Assembly: GCF_050948215.1 (NCBI RefSeq)
Contig: NC_135157.1
Span: forward strand, 4,712,001 to 4,776,000
Reading direction: 5' to 3'
DNA length: 64,000 nt
Origin: Halictus rubicundus
Lineage: Eukaryota > Arthropoda > Insecta > Hymenoptera > Halictidae
In this document: one piece after another, positions 9,187 through 20,460 of the stretch
Numbering within the stretch: position 1 is the stretch's first letter
Layout of the letters: each line of letters starts with the position of its first letter
Made by a program: the position numbers and the translations under genes
Notes under the pieces: model-generated
What the model was told of the DNA's origin: nothing
Databases searched by the model: none
What the model saw: only the letters and a program-made list of their open reading frames with translations

Positions 9187-10430
9187 CCATGCGTATTCCG
9201 CAAAAGTCATTTATTCGTAAGAAACAGCAAAGATATTCCGCTTTCAGTGTGTCGCACACGCAGAGCACACTGACATTGATTTTAAAATCTTTCTGCTGAA
9301 AGGTTTTTTCAGCGGACAACTTGTTTCCGCTTGATTATAATGAACGCGCCGATAATCAATTTTCGGGAATCTGGTTTGTAATGGCCGTCCGCAGGGGAAG
9401 AAGTAATATAAAAACGGAAATTGGGGAGTACGATGGTAGTCGGAGCGGAGAAGCAAGCATCGGTAGCGCTCGTTATCGAAACGAAGCAACCAGTTGTGAT
9501 TGAGCATAACGCCAGACGAAGGTAGCGAGAGAAAACTATCGGCGATGGAGTTTAGTATCCTCTTCGCCGTGTCCAGGAGGTGGAAGTTGATTATTATTTA
9601 CGCTCGACAGGAGAACGTAAATCCTCGCTGAAGACGCAGGCAAAACAACAAAGACGCTGGCAAGAATTCAACAACTGGCGGAACCGCACTTTGATAGAAT
9701 AAAGTGGTTGCGTAAAAAAAAAAACGAGAAATTTGCTACATAAATCTCTATCGTTCAGTTTTTTAATAAACGCGGCGCCACACTGAATATCCTAATTTCA
9801 AAGCAAATAGTGAAAAACTTAAAAGAGCCATTTAAGTCATCAATTGCCTGGACCAAACTTCCAATGTATTCCAATATGACTTGAAATATTTATCTTGCTT
9901 AGAAAAACCTTCTTGGACTACAGAAAGACACTATTAGAAATTGAAGAACTAGCAAGATGATTAGAAACAAACACAGATGGATAGAGAATATTAAATCCTT
10001 TCAAATTTTAAAAGGTTTCTAGGAAATTCTGTTTGGCATAGTGAACTTGTAAATGTTTCATAGATGTATTTTGAAAAGTCTGATTTTTAAAATAATTTTT
10101 CCAAATACAAAAGAAATTGAAAGACGCGACTAAAGAAGTTTATTTCTCTTTCGTTGAAAATGCACTTTGTAATAACGTTCCACTAAGTCATAGTTTGGGC
10201 AACAGTGCCACATATGTTTCTTCTTCTTCACCCAAGTATCAAAACAATCTATAACTTTCAGTTTACCAGATAAAATAATAGGTGCTTTTTAGCAGGATTT
10301 TACAAAGAATGAACTTGTCTTATAAGGTTTAAAGCAATAAATAAATAAGAATACAGTTTAATATAATTCTTTCTTTCTTCCTAATATTGCTTCTGTATTG
10401 GTCATTTCGTTTCCACAGTTAAATCATTAC
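9187..10430. other. No gene seen
   Basis: A short CpG-rich patch at 9330-9560, otherwise AT-rich. Frames up to 87 codons show no family resemblance. Confidence 0.4.
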
Positions 10431-10623
10431 TAGACTGCAGATCTTTATGCATTTATGGCTTTTGAAAATTTTCGAAAAATGCTAGAATATAAAATTCCAT
10501 AGAACTTGGTACTATTTCTATATATTTCAGAACTACAAAGAACCACGGAAAATAAGATTTTATATGATTCCACTTTCTTAAAATTTGCCTACAAAAATGT
10601 ACAATTGCATAAACATCCGCAAC
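10431..10623. mobile_element. TAGACTGCGGAT miniature element, full copy
   Basis: TAGACTGCAGATCTTTATGC at the left and GCATAAACATCCGCA at the right form inverted ends. The interior matches 25501-25699 closely (for example TTGAAAATTTTC, ATATAAAATTC, ATAGAA, AAAATAGGATTTTAT-like words). Non-coding. Confidence 0.8.
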
Positions 10624-12089
10624 GCACGGAATGAACCGCAGCCCGTTTAGGGAATCCTCAAGACAAGAGATCACCGAACCGAATCTAAGCTCGAAATTAC
10701 CATTACAACCATCAATCGATCATGCGAATGCCTCCATTGCGACAAGCTCATTGTCGGAATGTATGAAACACGGCGAATAAGTTTATTTCGCTATATCGAT
10801 CTCGCATTGATTTTTAAAAATTTATGTCAGCTGTAAAGGGTACAAAGAGTCACAGTTTACTCGTCGGACACAGTATCCATTCCCTCGGGGAAGGACACCT
10901 ACCTGTTTGATAGTGGTTGCTACTTGATAGTAAAAGCCACCAGCTCCGGCCCGATAGTATCTCGGGACCAGTCGACGGGAAAGTGTTATACTCCTCAAAG
11001 AAAGAAGACACAACTGTCCGGGAAAGATTCATAAACAGCGGTCGATTCGTTTGGAATTCGCGTCGCCTGGATGCGGAGAACTATATAAAATATAGCCACG
11101 AGGAAGTTGGCTCCCGATAAAATCGGTGCGCGTACCTTAAGCAGAGCCGCGTGGCTTCCGACTCGTGCTCGTAAACGGTTGTTTATGGAAACGCGAGGAG
11201 AAGGCAGGCACGAAGAAAAATCCGCGACGAAGAAAAGAGGGAGAGAGAGATAGATCGAGAGAAAGGAGAGTGGACAGTAACGCCTTCATTCGGTATAACC
11301 ATACATTTCGTTTAGACTTGGTAATAAGGACAGCATAAGCGATAATCGTCCCCGTATTTCTATCCTGTCCTCCCCGACTACTGCGAGATCGCCGAGGAAA
11401 ATCACCGCGCAAAAAACCCGTCCGAGGAGGCTTTCTTTGAATATTCATAGGGCGTTCGTGACATATTCAATTAACAAATAATACGACCGTTTGCTTATCC
11501 TCTACATCATCTGGAACGCCATTCACGGTGGAATCTCCGACGATGCAGTTTCGCTAGAAGAACCATTAAACCGCGTTGCATAGTTTATTACGGGTATCGG
11601 GGATCGTTAAAGTCGCTGGATAGAAAGAAGAACCGATGGGCACTTAATCTAGCAATTTAGTGCACCACGGGCGTCCCTCTGCTGCAAAATGCCGGATTTT
11701 TCGACGATTATGTTGCTATCCGATCGATCTGTTTTAATGGACGTTCGTGGAACCTCGATTGTTCAAACACTGTTAGGAAAACAAATTCTGTTTTCATGAC
11801 TTTCTAGATAATCACTCGAGAAGAACCTTTGCAAACGAGACGTAACACCGACGAAAATAAACCAATTTGTGCATATGAATATTTATGACACGAAGAAGTA
11901 CAGCGTAATGGAAGTGTGAAAAGTGGAAGAATTATCTGTAACATCAATTTCTCTTTGCAGTTTGCTTGGAGGAATACCTGGATTTCTTTTAGAATTGTAC
12001 GTACACACAAAGTAGACATTTTTCGGTGTTTTGCAGAAATGGATTCGGGGAAAGTGGATGCCACGTTCTGTTTAAGAGTTTAAGAGATT
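10624..12089. other. Mixed sequence, partly CpG-rich, no gene seen
   Basis: Frames such as 11137-11448 minus arise in a CpG- and purine-rich stretch around 11200-11260. No recognised domain. Confidence 0.4.
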
Positions 12090-12300
12090 TACATTTCTCT
12101 GTATATGTCGCCAAGGCCTGGATGATAAACGCCACGGAAGTATCCCCACTACCGCGGGGTATACCCCGTGATGTGCCGCGAAGCTCGTGAGATCTCGGAC
12201 GTCGAAGAATGTAAACATAACACTGCTAGGGTATGTCTCCTCGACGATACATGACGGTTCCAAGACCCGTGTTGTTGACATATATCGAGAATTCACTGTA
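12090..12300 (+). mobile_element. CAGTGAATTCTCGATATATG miniature element, copy 1
   Basis: The edges TACATTTCTCTGTATATGTC and GACATATATCGAGAATTCAC-TGTA are inverted relatives flanked by TA. The interior (TGGATGATAAACG, TATCCCCACTACCGCGGGGT, TATGTCTCCT, GACCCGTGTTGTTGACATAT) is shared with 26921-27114 and, inverted, 62324-62515. This copy has about 17 extra bases in the centre. Confidence 0.85.
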
Positions 12301-12371
12301 TCTCAATTTTTCAGCATACTTAAATATCATATATCATGGTTAAATTTCTCTTGATTTACGACCGTCCAAGG

Positions 12372-12606
12372 GCATACAACCCCTCATTATTGGGTTGTAA
12401 GTTACCCTCAGGAATGTAGTCCAATCATCTTTTTCAGGATAGTTTTCTACAAGGAGCTTTTCAAATTCTGTTTTCATACGACACAGGAGTATGGAACCCC
12501 TTATTATGGAGTGGTAACATTTTATATCTCCTAATCATCTCTTTCGGGATTATTTTCTAAAAACAGATTTTTAAGTTCCTTTTTTGATACAACGCAGTCA
12601 GTGAGA
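12372..12606 (+). repeat. Two-copy tandem repeat, period 117 bp
   Basis: GCATACAACCCCTCATTATT at 12372 recurs as GTATGGAACCCCTTATTATG at 12489, with parallel words AATCATCT, TTCAGGAT/TTCGGGAT, TTTTCTA, TTTTGATAC/TTTTCATAC through each copy. The two copies are clearly diverged. Confidence 0.65.
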
Positions 12607-12613
12607 ATCGTAT

Positions 12614-12847
12614 TAACAGGCTTCCGGTAACCTGTAGACTGCGAATTTTTACATAAAATAAAAATTTCCCATCTGAATCACAAAGAACTGGAATGAATTA
12701 AAATCTAATTTTACTTCCTAATATGTTTAATAGGTTAAATACAGTATAATAGAATTTTATAAATTTCCCAATGTTTTTACACTTTTAAATTGCAGTTACT
12801 TGTTGTTGGCACCACTGCATAAAATTCGCAGTCTAGTAACGTGTTAA
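12614..12847. mobile_element. TAGACTGCGGAT miniature element, TTAA-bounded copy
   Basis: Core inverted ends are TAGACTGCGAATTTTTA (from 12635) and AAAATTCGCAGTCTA (to 12835). On the right the similarity to other copies continues through GTAACGTGTTAA, reaching a TTAA at 12844-12847; on the left a TTAA lies at 12614. This raises the option that the family is piggyBac-like with longer ends rather than a TA-inserting element. Confidence 0.7.
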
Positions 12848-13087
12848 CCCTTAGCACTCGAATGGCGACTGCAAGGCGCCACTAAAAATTTCTGTATCAT
12901 TATTCAAAATATTTTTTACATTATTAAATGTGTTTGTATTTAATAAATGACTAAACACTTCGGTATTGCACGAGTAAATTGCACCATTTTTATAACATGA
13001 AAAAATATATATATAGGAATGAAATATTCTAGGTCAGAAGAAATGTTTCGTTTTGGAGTTAAAATAGCTTCGAATGCAAAGGGTTAA
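12844..13087. mobile_element. piggyBac-type miniature element, TTAACCCTTAGCACTCG family
   Basis: TTAACCCTTAGCACTCGAAT at the left is mirrored by TTCGAATGCAAAGGGTTAA at the right. TTAA on both flanks is the diagnostic piggyBac target duplication. The 244-bp element is non-coding. Its left TTAA is also the right edge of the preceding element. Confidence 0.85.
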
Positions 13088-13740
13088 AATAACTTTATGC
13101 GGGGGCCGGGGAAAAAAGACTAAAAATTATTTGTACATATAGTACATCGACAAGAGGGGACGGAGATGTTCCTCAGTTCGCAACCGTGTTAAGAATGAGA
13201 TTTTCAACAGTTTGCTTGCGCCCGGTTCGCCGCGCTGCGCCGCGCCGCGCGCCGGTGTCGCCTTAATACACCTATCCCGGTTCGTAACTAAAGGGGAAGG
13301 CCGGTCGCGTCCTGTTCATTCCCTCGTTAAACGATCTTGCGCGTTCGTACCGATCGATCGTTTCGTAAACCAACTGACCGTCGTATTTCCGCGTACCGAC
13401 AACGCCGTTTTATCGGCGTGCTCGATCGCATAAAGTCTGTTCCGCTATCGGACCGTTCTGTCGCGGATCACGCTATTCCGTTCGTTGATAAGAGATCTCG
13501 TGAAACGATAAGAGGGTTGTTCTTCCCTCTTCTCGCGGGCCGAATGACGTGCCCGCTACCCGATATCCCCCCCCCCCCCATCCGGCACACCTAAATATGG
13601 ACTGTTAGCCGCGGAATAGTCGACGCCTCTCCTCCAACGAGATTTAGTGAAATGCGCGGCCCCATCGAGCGCCGGCGACGGTGTTAAGCCGCGATAACGA
13701 CGCCGTTATTTCCCTGAAATTACTGCATAAAATCACACCG
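13088..13740. other. CpG-rich block, no gene recognised
   Basis: Very CpG-rich around 13210-13720, with a poly-C run at 13567-13579. Frames at 13212-13594 are open but low-information. Confidence 0.4.
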
Positions 13741-15520
13741 AACCGCGGTAGTAACGTTAATCCTTACGCGGCCGGTTACCGAATCTAATGAATGATCCGA
13801 TGACAACACCCGGATTCTCCGTCCTTCTTTTAATTGTCCCGTTCGTGCGATTCTTTTTGCTGGAGGGTGATAGAAGCGGATTTTTTAATCGCACGCGCGC
13901 GTGGCACAAGCGCCATCGATTGCTCGCTTCGTGATTTATTTCGTTATAGTCTAGAGTTGCCGAATCTAAGAAATGATTTCGTGACAATAGATGGATTTTC
14001 TGTCGTTGTTTCAATTTTCCGGTTTACGTGATTCTTTTTGTTTACCAGCGATAGGAGCAGAGGAATTTTGAACCGCACGCGCGCGTGGCAAAAGCGCCAT
14101 CAATCGCTCGCTTCGTGATTTATTTCGTTATAGTCTGGAGTTGCCGAATCTAAGAAATGATTTCGTGACAATAGATGGATTTTCTGTCGTTGTTTCAATT
14201 TTCCGGTTTACGTGATTCTTTTTGTTTACCAGCGACAGGAGCAGAGGAATTTTGAACCGCACGCGCGCGTGGCAAAAGCGCCATCGATCGCTCGCTTCGT
14301 GATTTATTTCGTTATAGTCTGAAGTTACCGAATCTAAGAAATGATTTCGTGACAATAGATGGATTTTCTGTCTTTGTTTCAATTTTCCGGTTTACGTGAT
14401 TCTTTTTGTTTACCAGCGATAGGAGCAGAGGAATTTTGAACCGCACGCGCGAGGCGCCAGCGCCATCGATTGCTCGCTTCGTGATTTATTTCGTTGTAGT
14501 CTAGAGTTGCCGAATCTAAGAAATGATTTCGTGACAATAGATGGATGTTCTGTCTTTGTTTCAATTTTCCGGTTTACGTGATTCTTTTTGTTTACCAGCG
14601 ACAGGAGCAGAGGAATTTTGAACCGCACGCGCGCGTGGCACAAGCGCCATCGATCGCTCGCTTCGTGATTTATTTCGTTATAATCTGAAGTTACCGAATC
14701 TAAGAAATGATTTCGTGACAATAGATGGATTTTCTGTCTTTGTTTCAATTTTCCGGTTTACGTGATTCTTTTTGTTTACCAGCGATAGGAGCAGAGGAAT
14801 TTTGAACCGCACGCGCGAGGCGCCAGCGCCATCGATTGCTCGCTTCGTGATTTATTTCGTTGTAGTCTAGAGTTGCCGAATCTAAGAAATGATTTCGTGA
14901 CAATAGATGGATTTTCTGTCTTTGCTTCAATTTTCCGGTTTACGTGATTCTTTTTGTTTACCAGCGACAGGAGCAGAGGAATTTTGAACCGCACGCGCGC
15001 GTGGCACAAGCGCCATCGATTGCTTCCTTCACGATTTATTTCGCGATTAAATTGCCTTTTTTAGTACATAGCCGAATCTAATGAACGATCCGATGGAAAC
15101 AGAGATCTTTTAATCATTCTTTTAATTGTGCAGCTTGTGCGATTCTTTTTTTGCGGTGGGTGATAGGAGCATTGCGATCTGAGTACCGATCTCTGATTTT
15201 GCATTTCGTTTTTGCGGTCAAATTCACTTCCGGCCAGTTACCGTATCTAATAAATGTTTCGATGGTAAACGTCCGACTCGCTATCCTTCTTTTCACTTTA
15301 TGGTTCGCGCGAATCTTTTTGCTGGAGACGACAAGAGCAGTGGAATTCTGAATCGATTTATATCGCGATTTAATACATTTTGCGATTATACGGCCAGTTG
15401 CCTAATCTATCGAATGATTCAATGACAACAGTCGGAATGTTAATACAAATTCTTTTAATTGCGCAGCTTGTGTGATCCTTTTTAATGGTCGGCGATAGAA
15501 GCATCGCGATTAAATTCATT
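13741..15520. repeat. Satellite-like tandem array, 184-bp unit, 366-bp dimer core
   Basis: The landmark CCGAATCTAA starts at 13779, 13960, 14144, 14328, 14510, 14694, 14876, 15072, with decayed forms at 15241 and 15401. Spacing is 181-184 in the core and 160-196 at the right edge. Two subtypes alternate: one carries GCGATAGGAG and GCGAGGCGCCAGCG, the other GCGACAGGAG and GCGCGTGGCACAAG. The dimer 14328-14693 recurs at 14694-15059 almost without change until about 15033. Edge units are diverged and core units homogenised, as expected for unequal exchange. Minus frames repeat with the array because 366 is divisible by three, but the single unit is not. Confidence 0.9.
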
Positions 15521-15780
15521 TTCTATTAGATTAGGGTAATTCCGGGAGAGATACATCACATTTTGTTTTCGGTTTATACAAATTTTATTGAGGGTAATTG
15601 AAAGTATAGGCGGGCATAGTTCAATTATTTATTTAAATCTCTTTAATAATGTATAAAGTTAAATCAGTAAAACTTTTATTTTAATATAATAATATGCTGT
15701 TTAAACAAGTCCGAAAACTGCGTTTGTTAGGACATCGATGAAAGAAAAACAAATGTTTAGAGGAAAGTTTGAACAGCTTC

Positions 15781-15982
15781 AACCCGTTACACTATAACAT
15801 CGAGTCCAACTCGTAATGAAGGTTTGGGACAGAATTTAATCAACATATGTTACTAATTTCCTTTAATCCAAAATAAAATTCCGTCTTGTTGTGAATGGCA
15901 ATTTTCTTCTTTTTCTGGGAAATTATGAATTACTTATGAAATTCTAATTATTACAGCCGTAAAATAAATCGTAGTGGAAGGA
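15781..15982 (+). mobile_element. TTAACCCCTTGC-family miniature element, decayed copy
   Basis: Shares ATATCGAGTC-type, ACTCGTAATGAAG, AATTTCCTTTAA, AAATAAAATTC, TTGTTGT and AAAATAAAT-GTAGTG words in order with the minus strand of 59451-59698. The terminal CCCCTTGC has decayed to CCCGTTAC and TTAA is lost. Confidence 0.7.
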
Positions 15983-16298
15983 CGAATGTCGACATAACGA
16001 CCAACATCTGATTATACTTCTGATACCTAAAATTACAAACTATAATTTAATTAGGTACATAATAAGAGATTAGAGTTTATTGTCCATCTTAGCTATTATT
16101 TTGATAGACAATCTCGTTCTCTAAGGAAGATATTGTTACTATCTTAGAAAATCCTCATCTGCAAAAGCAGTTAAGTTTTTGTTTTGTTTTTTACTCATTT
16201 CTAAAAGAAAAGGCCAAAAACCAAATGTCTTGTTAACATACTGACTACTGAACCTCCCTCTCAAATAATCAAACATATATCAAACCCATTTGATTAAT
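15983..16298. other. AT-rich, nothing recognised
   Basis: No frames or repeat ends noted. Confidence 0.4.
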
Positions 16299-16530
16299 TT
16301 AACACTAGGTTTACGGAGCACTAAAAGTGACTGTTTTGCATTACTTTACAAAAATAACAAGAACGTGCTACCCACATTTATAGCAATATTTTAAAAATAA
16401 TATATACCCAAAGAAATAAATTTGCTAAATAATTTCTCATGTATGCATCCTTAGAATCTTAATCATTTTAAATTAAAGATATTAAAACGCGTCATTTTAA
16501 CGTTGAATAGTCATTTTGACGCTTCTAGAT
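16299..16530 (+). mobile_element. piggyBac-type miniature element, AACACTAGGTTTAC family
   Basis: Begins TTAACACTAGGTTTACGGAG. Collinear with 5187-5397 throughout. The right side shows CATTTTGACGCTTCTAG, which mirrors the AAAAGTGACTG near the left end only loosely. Related in its first bases to the TTAACACTAGAACTACCGAT element at 32763. Confidence 0.65.
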
Positions 16531-16651
16531 CCAACAAATTGTAATAAAATTGTATACGTAACTGTATTGCAATAAAAGTTAATTCTTCAAGACGAACAAA
16601 GAATTCTGTCTTTGACATATGTCTAGCGTTTGCAGTTAGCACGTTAATGGT

Positions 16652-16813
16652 TAGACTCCAAGCATATTGCGACTTTTAAAACTGTAGAAAAGTCAGAATA
16701 ATTGAAAACTATTAATATACTAAATTGTTTAAAATGATTAAAACAAGCATGAAATATCTATCTGGCATTTGTCTTCTGTAATTAATCATTTGCGTTTAAA
16801 GTTCCGCAGTCTA
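16652..16813. mobile_element. TAGACTGCGGAT miniature element, decayed copy
   Basis: Right end GTTCCGCAGTCTAGTTACGA is clear; left end TAGACTCCAAGCATATTGCG is weak. Interior is AT-rich without coding potential. Confidence 0.5.
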
Positions 16814-18100
16814 GTTACGAGTCTGGACTTTCTATTTGGACTGAAACCGCGATTGGTTGTGAAGATATTCAAGAAATCTGAATAAGTATGAACGATCATA
16901 ATCGTTCTGTCGACCGTACAGCACCATGTTGCTCTTTAGACCTCACACCTCCCATGCACCCCTCAGCCAATCGCCGATTCTTCAGTCGTTGATTGGCTGA
17001 AACAGTCGTTTCTATGTTCGCCCAGGTGAACTTTGAAGCTTGGTAAAAGTTGAACCAATAAACTTGCTAGTTACGGTTTCATAACGTGTTAATCTCCATC
17101 GTCCATAAAAATACACGTGCCACTCACTTTTCGGTCGAGGTCGAATTAACAACGCCCTGCAATTATCTCACCCCACCGGTCGCGAATAAAATGAGAATAA
17201 TCAATGCGTTCTCCCTTCCCCCATCCCCCTCTCCCTTCCTCATTCTTCCTCTCTCGCGTCGAATGCTTTCAGCGTACGCTGGTTTCCCGCGGATGGTTCT
17301 CCCCAATTACAGGTTAATCAATGAGATCAGAGAGCCGCTGATCTGAATTACATTGTTGCAAGGAGATAACAAATTAACGGGGATTAAGCTCGGCGCACCG
17401 CGACCAAACGGACGAATTATTTGACGGGAAACGGCGGCCGAAGCATCAATAACGAGTATCTCCGTGCGGGATCGAGGGATCCACTGTGTCGATCGCGATC
17501 TGACCATCGAGCGCGCTTCCTTTTTCACCGGGGCTAAACCACGCCTCGAGTTTCCAGGTAAGAGAATGAGCGCGCGCGCAACGGTGAACGATTCATTATG
17601 CATAATATTCACCTGCTCGAGAAAGAGACAGAGGAAGGAGGGTGGAGAGAAGACGAAGAAGAAGAGCGTAGGGCGCGCACGAGTGACTAGTTCCCCTGGA
17701 GAGAAAAAGAGAAAGTGCAGGAGAAGGTGGAGAAAAAGGAGAAGAGGACGATGATGATGATGATGAGGAAGCAGAAAGGAACGAACGGCTGGAAGAAAGA
17801 GAGGGCCAGCAGCAGCCATGCAATAACGAAGCGGTCTTTACGGTCGTCCTTACGAAATAATTACGACAATTCGAGCGTAAATACCCCTTTAAGGTACCTA
17901 TTCCTCCGGAATAGAGGGAACACTGCTCGAGTAGATCAGCCACCTTAGGAACCCACTTGATCGCAATGTTAATTATTGGGATAATGGGCCCTCCTATTTC
18001 CACCGAGTCGAATTCATTAGCCAGGAAGTCCCTTGTAATATCGGAGACCATTCTCTCCAGTATAAATTCATCCTGATCGTAAAGAACTCCGGCGTAATAT
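16814..18100. other. No gene recognised; hairpin, purine tract and an isolated donor-like site
   Basis: Contains a perfect 10-bp inverted repeat TCAGCCAATC/GATTGGCTGA (16963-17000), a CpG-rich patch around 17380-17580, a strong donor-like CAG|GTAAGAG at 17553-17562 with no partner exon recognised, and a purine-rich tract at 17620-17790 with a GAT run at 17747-17766. Frames such as 17307-17819 minus are low-complexity shadows of that tract. Confidence 0.4.
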
Positions 18101-18440
18101 TACCCGTGCGAGTCGATACAAAGCTTAATTAAAATATATTCACCCGTTCAATTACAGGAAAATCGTGTGTCTTGCTAACTTCCATGCATTAACAGTTTTA
18201 CGACAAAAAGTATCGTTATAATATTTCATAACACAATTCACCTGATAAGGTCTGGTGAATTCAAACTAAGAGGGGAAATTACGTATGAATTGATGTGCAA
18301 ATCGGTACAAAGTTTAATTAAAATAAATTCACCGTTCATGTGCAGAAAAATCGTTAACCTCCGTACATTAACCGCAAAGAATACCTGATTATCATATTTT
18401 ACAGCACATATCACCTGTTCTGGTGAATTAAGGATATAGT
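18101..18440 (+). repeat. Two-copy diverged tandem repeat (period about 170-190 bp)
   Basis: TCGATACAAAGCTTAATTAA at 18113 recurs as TCGGTACAAAGTTTAATTAA at 18302; CTGGTGAATT at 18252 recurs at 18420. Intermediate words (AATTCACC, GAAAATCGT, CATTAACC, ATAATATTT) keep the same order. The copies differ by point changes and an indel of about 20 bases. Confidence 0.7.
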
Positions 18441-20460
18441 AGTTCTTCAACCGAGTTGCTCATGCCATCGACTTCGTCGCCACAAATGTTAACCCTTTGA
18501 ATGTATATTAGCGACATCAGGTCCAAATATTGAATTCTTAAAGTTGCAGACAATTATTGCAGTAACAAAAGATGAATACGTATTCTTTCTTTTTTCCAGA
18601 ACTCCAAGACTTCGGTAGAGGGTTCAACTTCTTTGTCCGCTTGTATTTCAAACTTCGCATTAGAAACGTAAAGACACCGTATTAATGTCCGCACCTGATA
18701 AATGATTTATTTCAATCCATCTCGCAGGCCCGATTAGCATTCGACTTCGATTTTAAACTTTCATGAAAGGAAAACAGTTTCTTGAATGATGGTGAACGGT
18801 CGCGGTTAAGAAACAATGACGGATGAACAAAAGGCACGTCGCAGCAGGTGCGTACAGCGAATTTATACGTCAGACGGACTGTGATGAAACCATAGAATTC
18901 CGGGATGGTATCCGTAACGGAGTGCAATGCGTTCCTATTGTCCATTGCGTCAGCCGATCGCCAGGGAGCATCTGTCGATCTTAGGTATGAAACAGCGCGA
19001 TTCAAGGAAGACGAAGTAGCCGAAGGTTTAAAAGGCTTAAGCATCGAGAATGCGCGTTAGGCTCTCCTACGAACCTTCGAACTTCGCTGTTAGGTGGGTT
19101 TCGTTAAGATTCGTTACGACGGAGGCGTAAGGTAAAAGGGGAAACATTGTAGGAAATTCAGCCGAAGATCACGTCGATCGCCTAGCCATTGACTTGGGTT
19201 AACGAACCGATCGTCCCATGGGACGTGTCCCTCTTTCGCAAAGTCCCAGAGAGCTCGGCGAGTCCACCGGCGAACGGCGCCATTATTAATATTTCATACG
19301 GTTTATGGACCGCTGAGTGGCAGCGCCCGCTGTTCCTCGTCTTCGTCTTTTTCTTCTTCCTCATCTTTCTCCTCCTTCTTCTTCATCATCGTCATCCTTT
19401 CCTTCCTCTCTCTCTTTCCGTGTCAACTGGTCCCCCTTTTTTTCTTCGCTAGTTCTTTCCGAGCCGCGCACGTCATTTACCGGTACGCACCTGTGTGCAA
19501 CACGCGTGTTTCCAGAACGAAGAATTCACTTAACGCCATAGCGGCGTCAGGCACGAGCTACTTGCATTTTTCCAGCGAGAAAAAGTTGCGGGTAACAGAG
19601 CGCGCGAGTTCCCCGAACCGATTATTTCGCAGCTTCTTGTTTGGCGATCCGGCATCGCTGAACGCGATTTGCACTTCGCACTTCTGTGCTATTAACATAA
19701 CTCGATGATACGTCTAACGTGCGAAACGCATCCTCTTCGCAGAAATTATAAATAAAAGATGGATGACATGGACGGTAAACAGCATTTTAAATGGAAACAG
19801 GCTAAAGAGTGAGTGTCAACACCGTACAAACAATTATTTCCATTAATGTCCCATTTCAAAATGGAATTTTGCAATACGAGATTGACAGCGTTTCGAAATG
19901 GAATTTATTACTGTACGAAGTTCCTTTGTATTTTGTTTCATCTCGGTGAAGGAATTATTAATCCTTTGTATCAGTTCACTACGCGTATTTATTTTTGTGT
20001 TTTATACACTTTCTCGCATTCGAAGTTCTCCATACATAAATCATCTTTGTTTATAATATCTACATTAATATAACATTTCTTTCTCATTTAGACCCACAGA
20101 ATATATTAAGCCTGGGATACGTTGTACCTATAATAAGGTTAAAACGAGGTATGTCATTTAAAACTTATTGCAATTTATTGGAAAAAGTAATTCATGTATT
20201 GAATATACAATACAATTCAAGTTTTATTAAAATAGTATTCGTACATCCGACTGCTTCATACAGTCAGATTTATTAGTTAAACAATCATTTCGCAGTACGT
20301 GGAAGTTCATCATTTTTGTAAAACTATATTTTTTTTGCAATCGACGAATTTTATAAATCTATTCGATGCATCAACAACTTCACGCCCAGAAGTGTTGTTC
20401 GAGCTGTCATTATGTTTTTGCTTCATGCTCGTAGTCGAAACAAGCGACTGAAGATGAGAC
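18441..20460. other. No gene recognised; pyrimidine tract at 19325-19450
   Basis: An isolated GTTAACCCTTTGAATGTA at 18489 looks like one piggyBac-type end. A long TTC/CTT-rich tract (19325-19450) gives Phe/Leu/Ser-rich frames on plus, which I treat as low complexity. A CpG-rich patch covers 18820-19640. Confidence 0.4.

Noticed and set aside
10453..10674. 73-codon minus frame
   Set aside because: Lies within a TAGACTGCGGAT miniature element.
12072..12296. 74-codon minus frame, repeated at 26934-27215 and 62310-62624
   Set aside because: The shared peptide is just translation of the CAGTGAATTC miniature element, which is non-coding and occurs in both orientations.
13741..15520. CRISPR-like array
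   Set aside because: The units are contiguous long repeats without spacer structure, in eukaryotic-type DNA.
17307..17819. 170-codon minus frame rich in Phe/Leu/His
   Set aside because: Shadow of the purine-rich and GAT-repeat tract.
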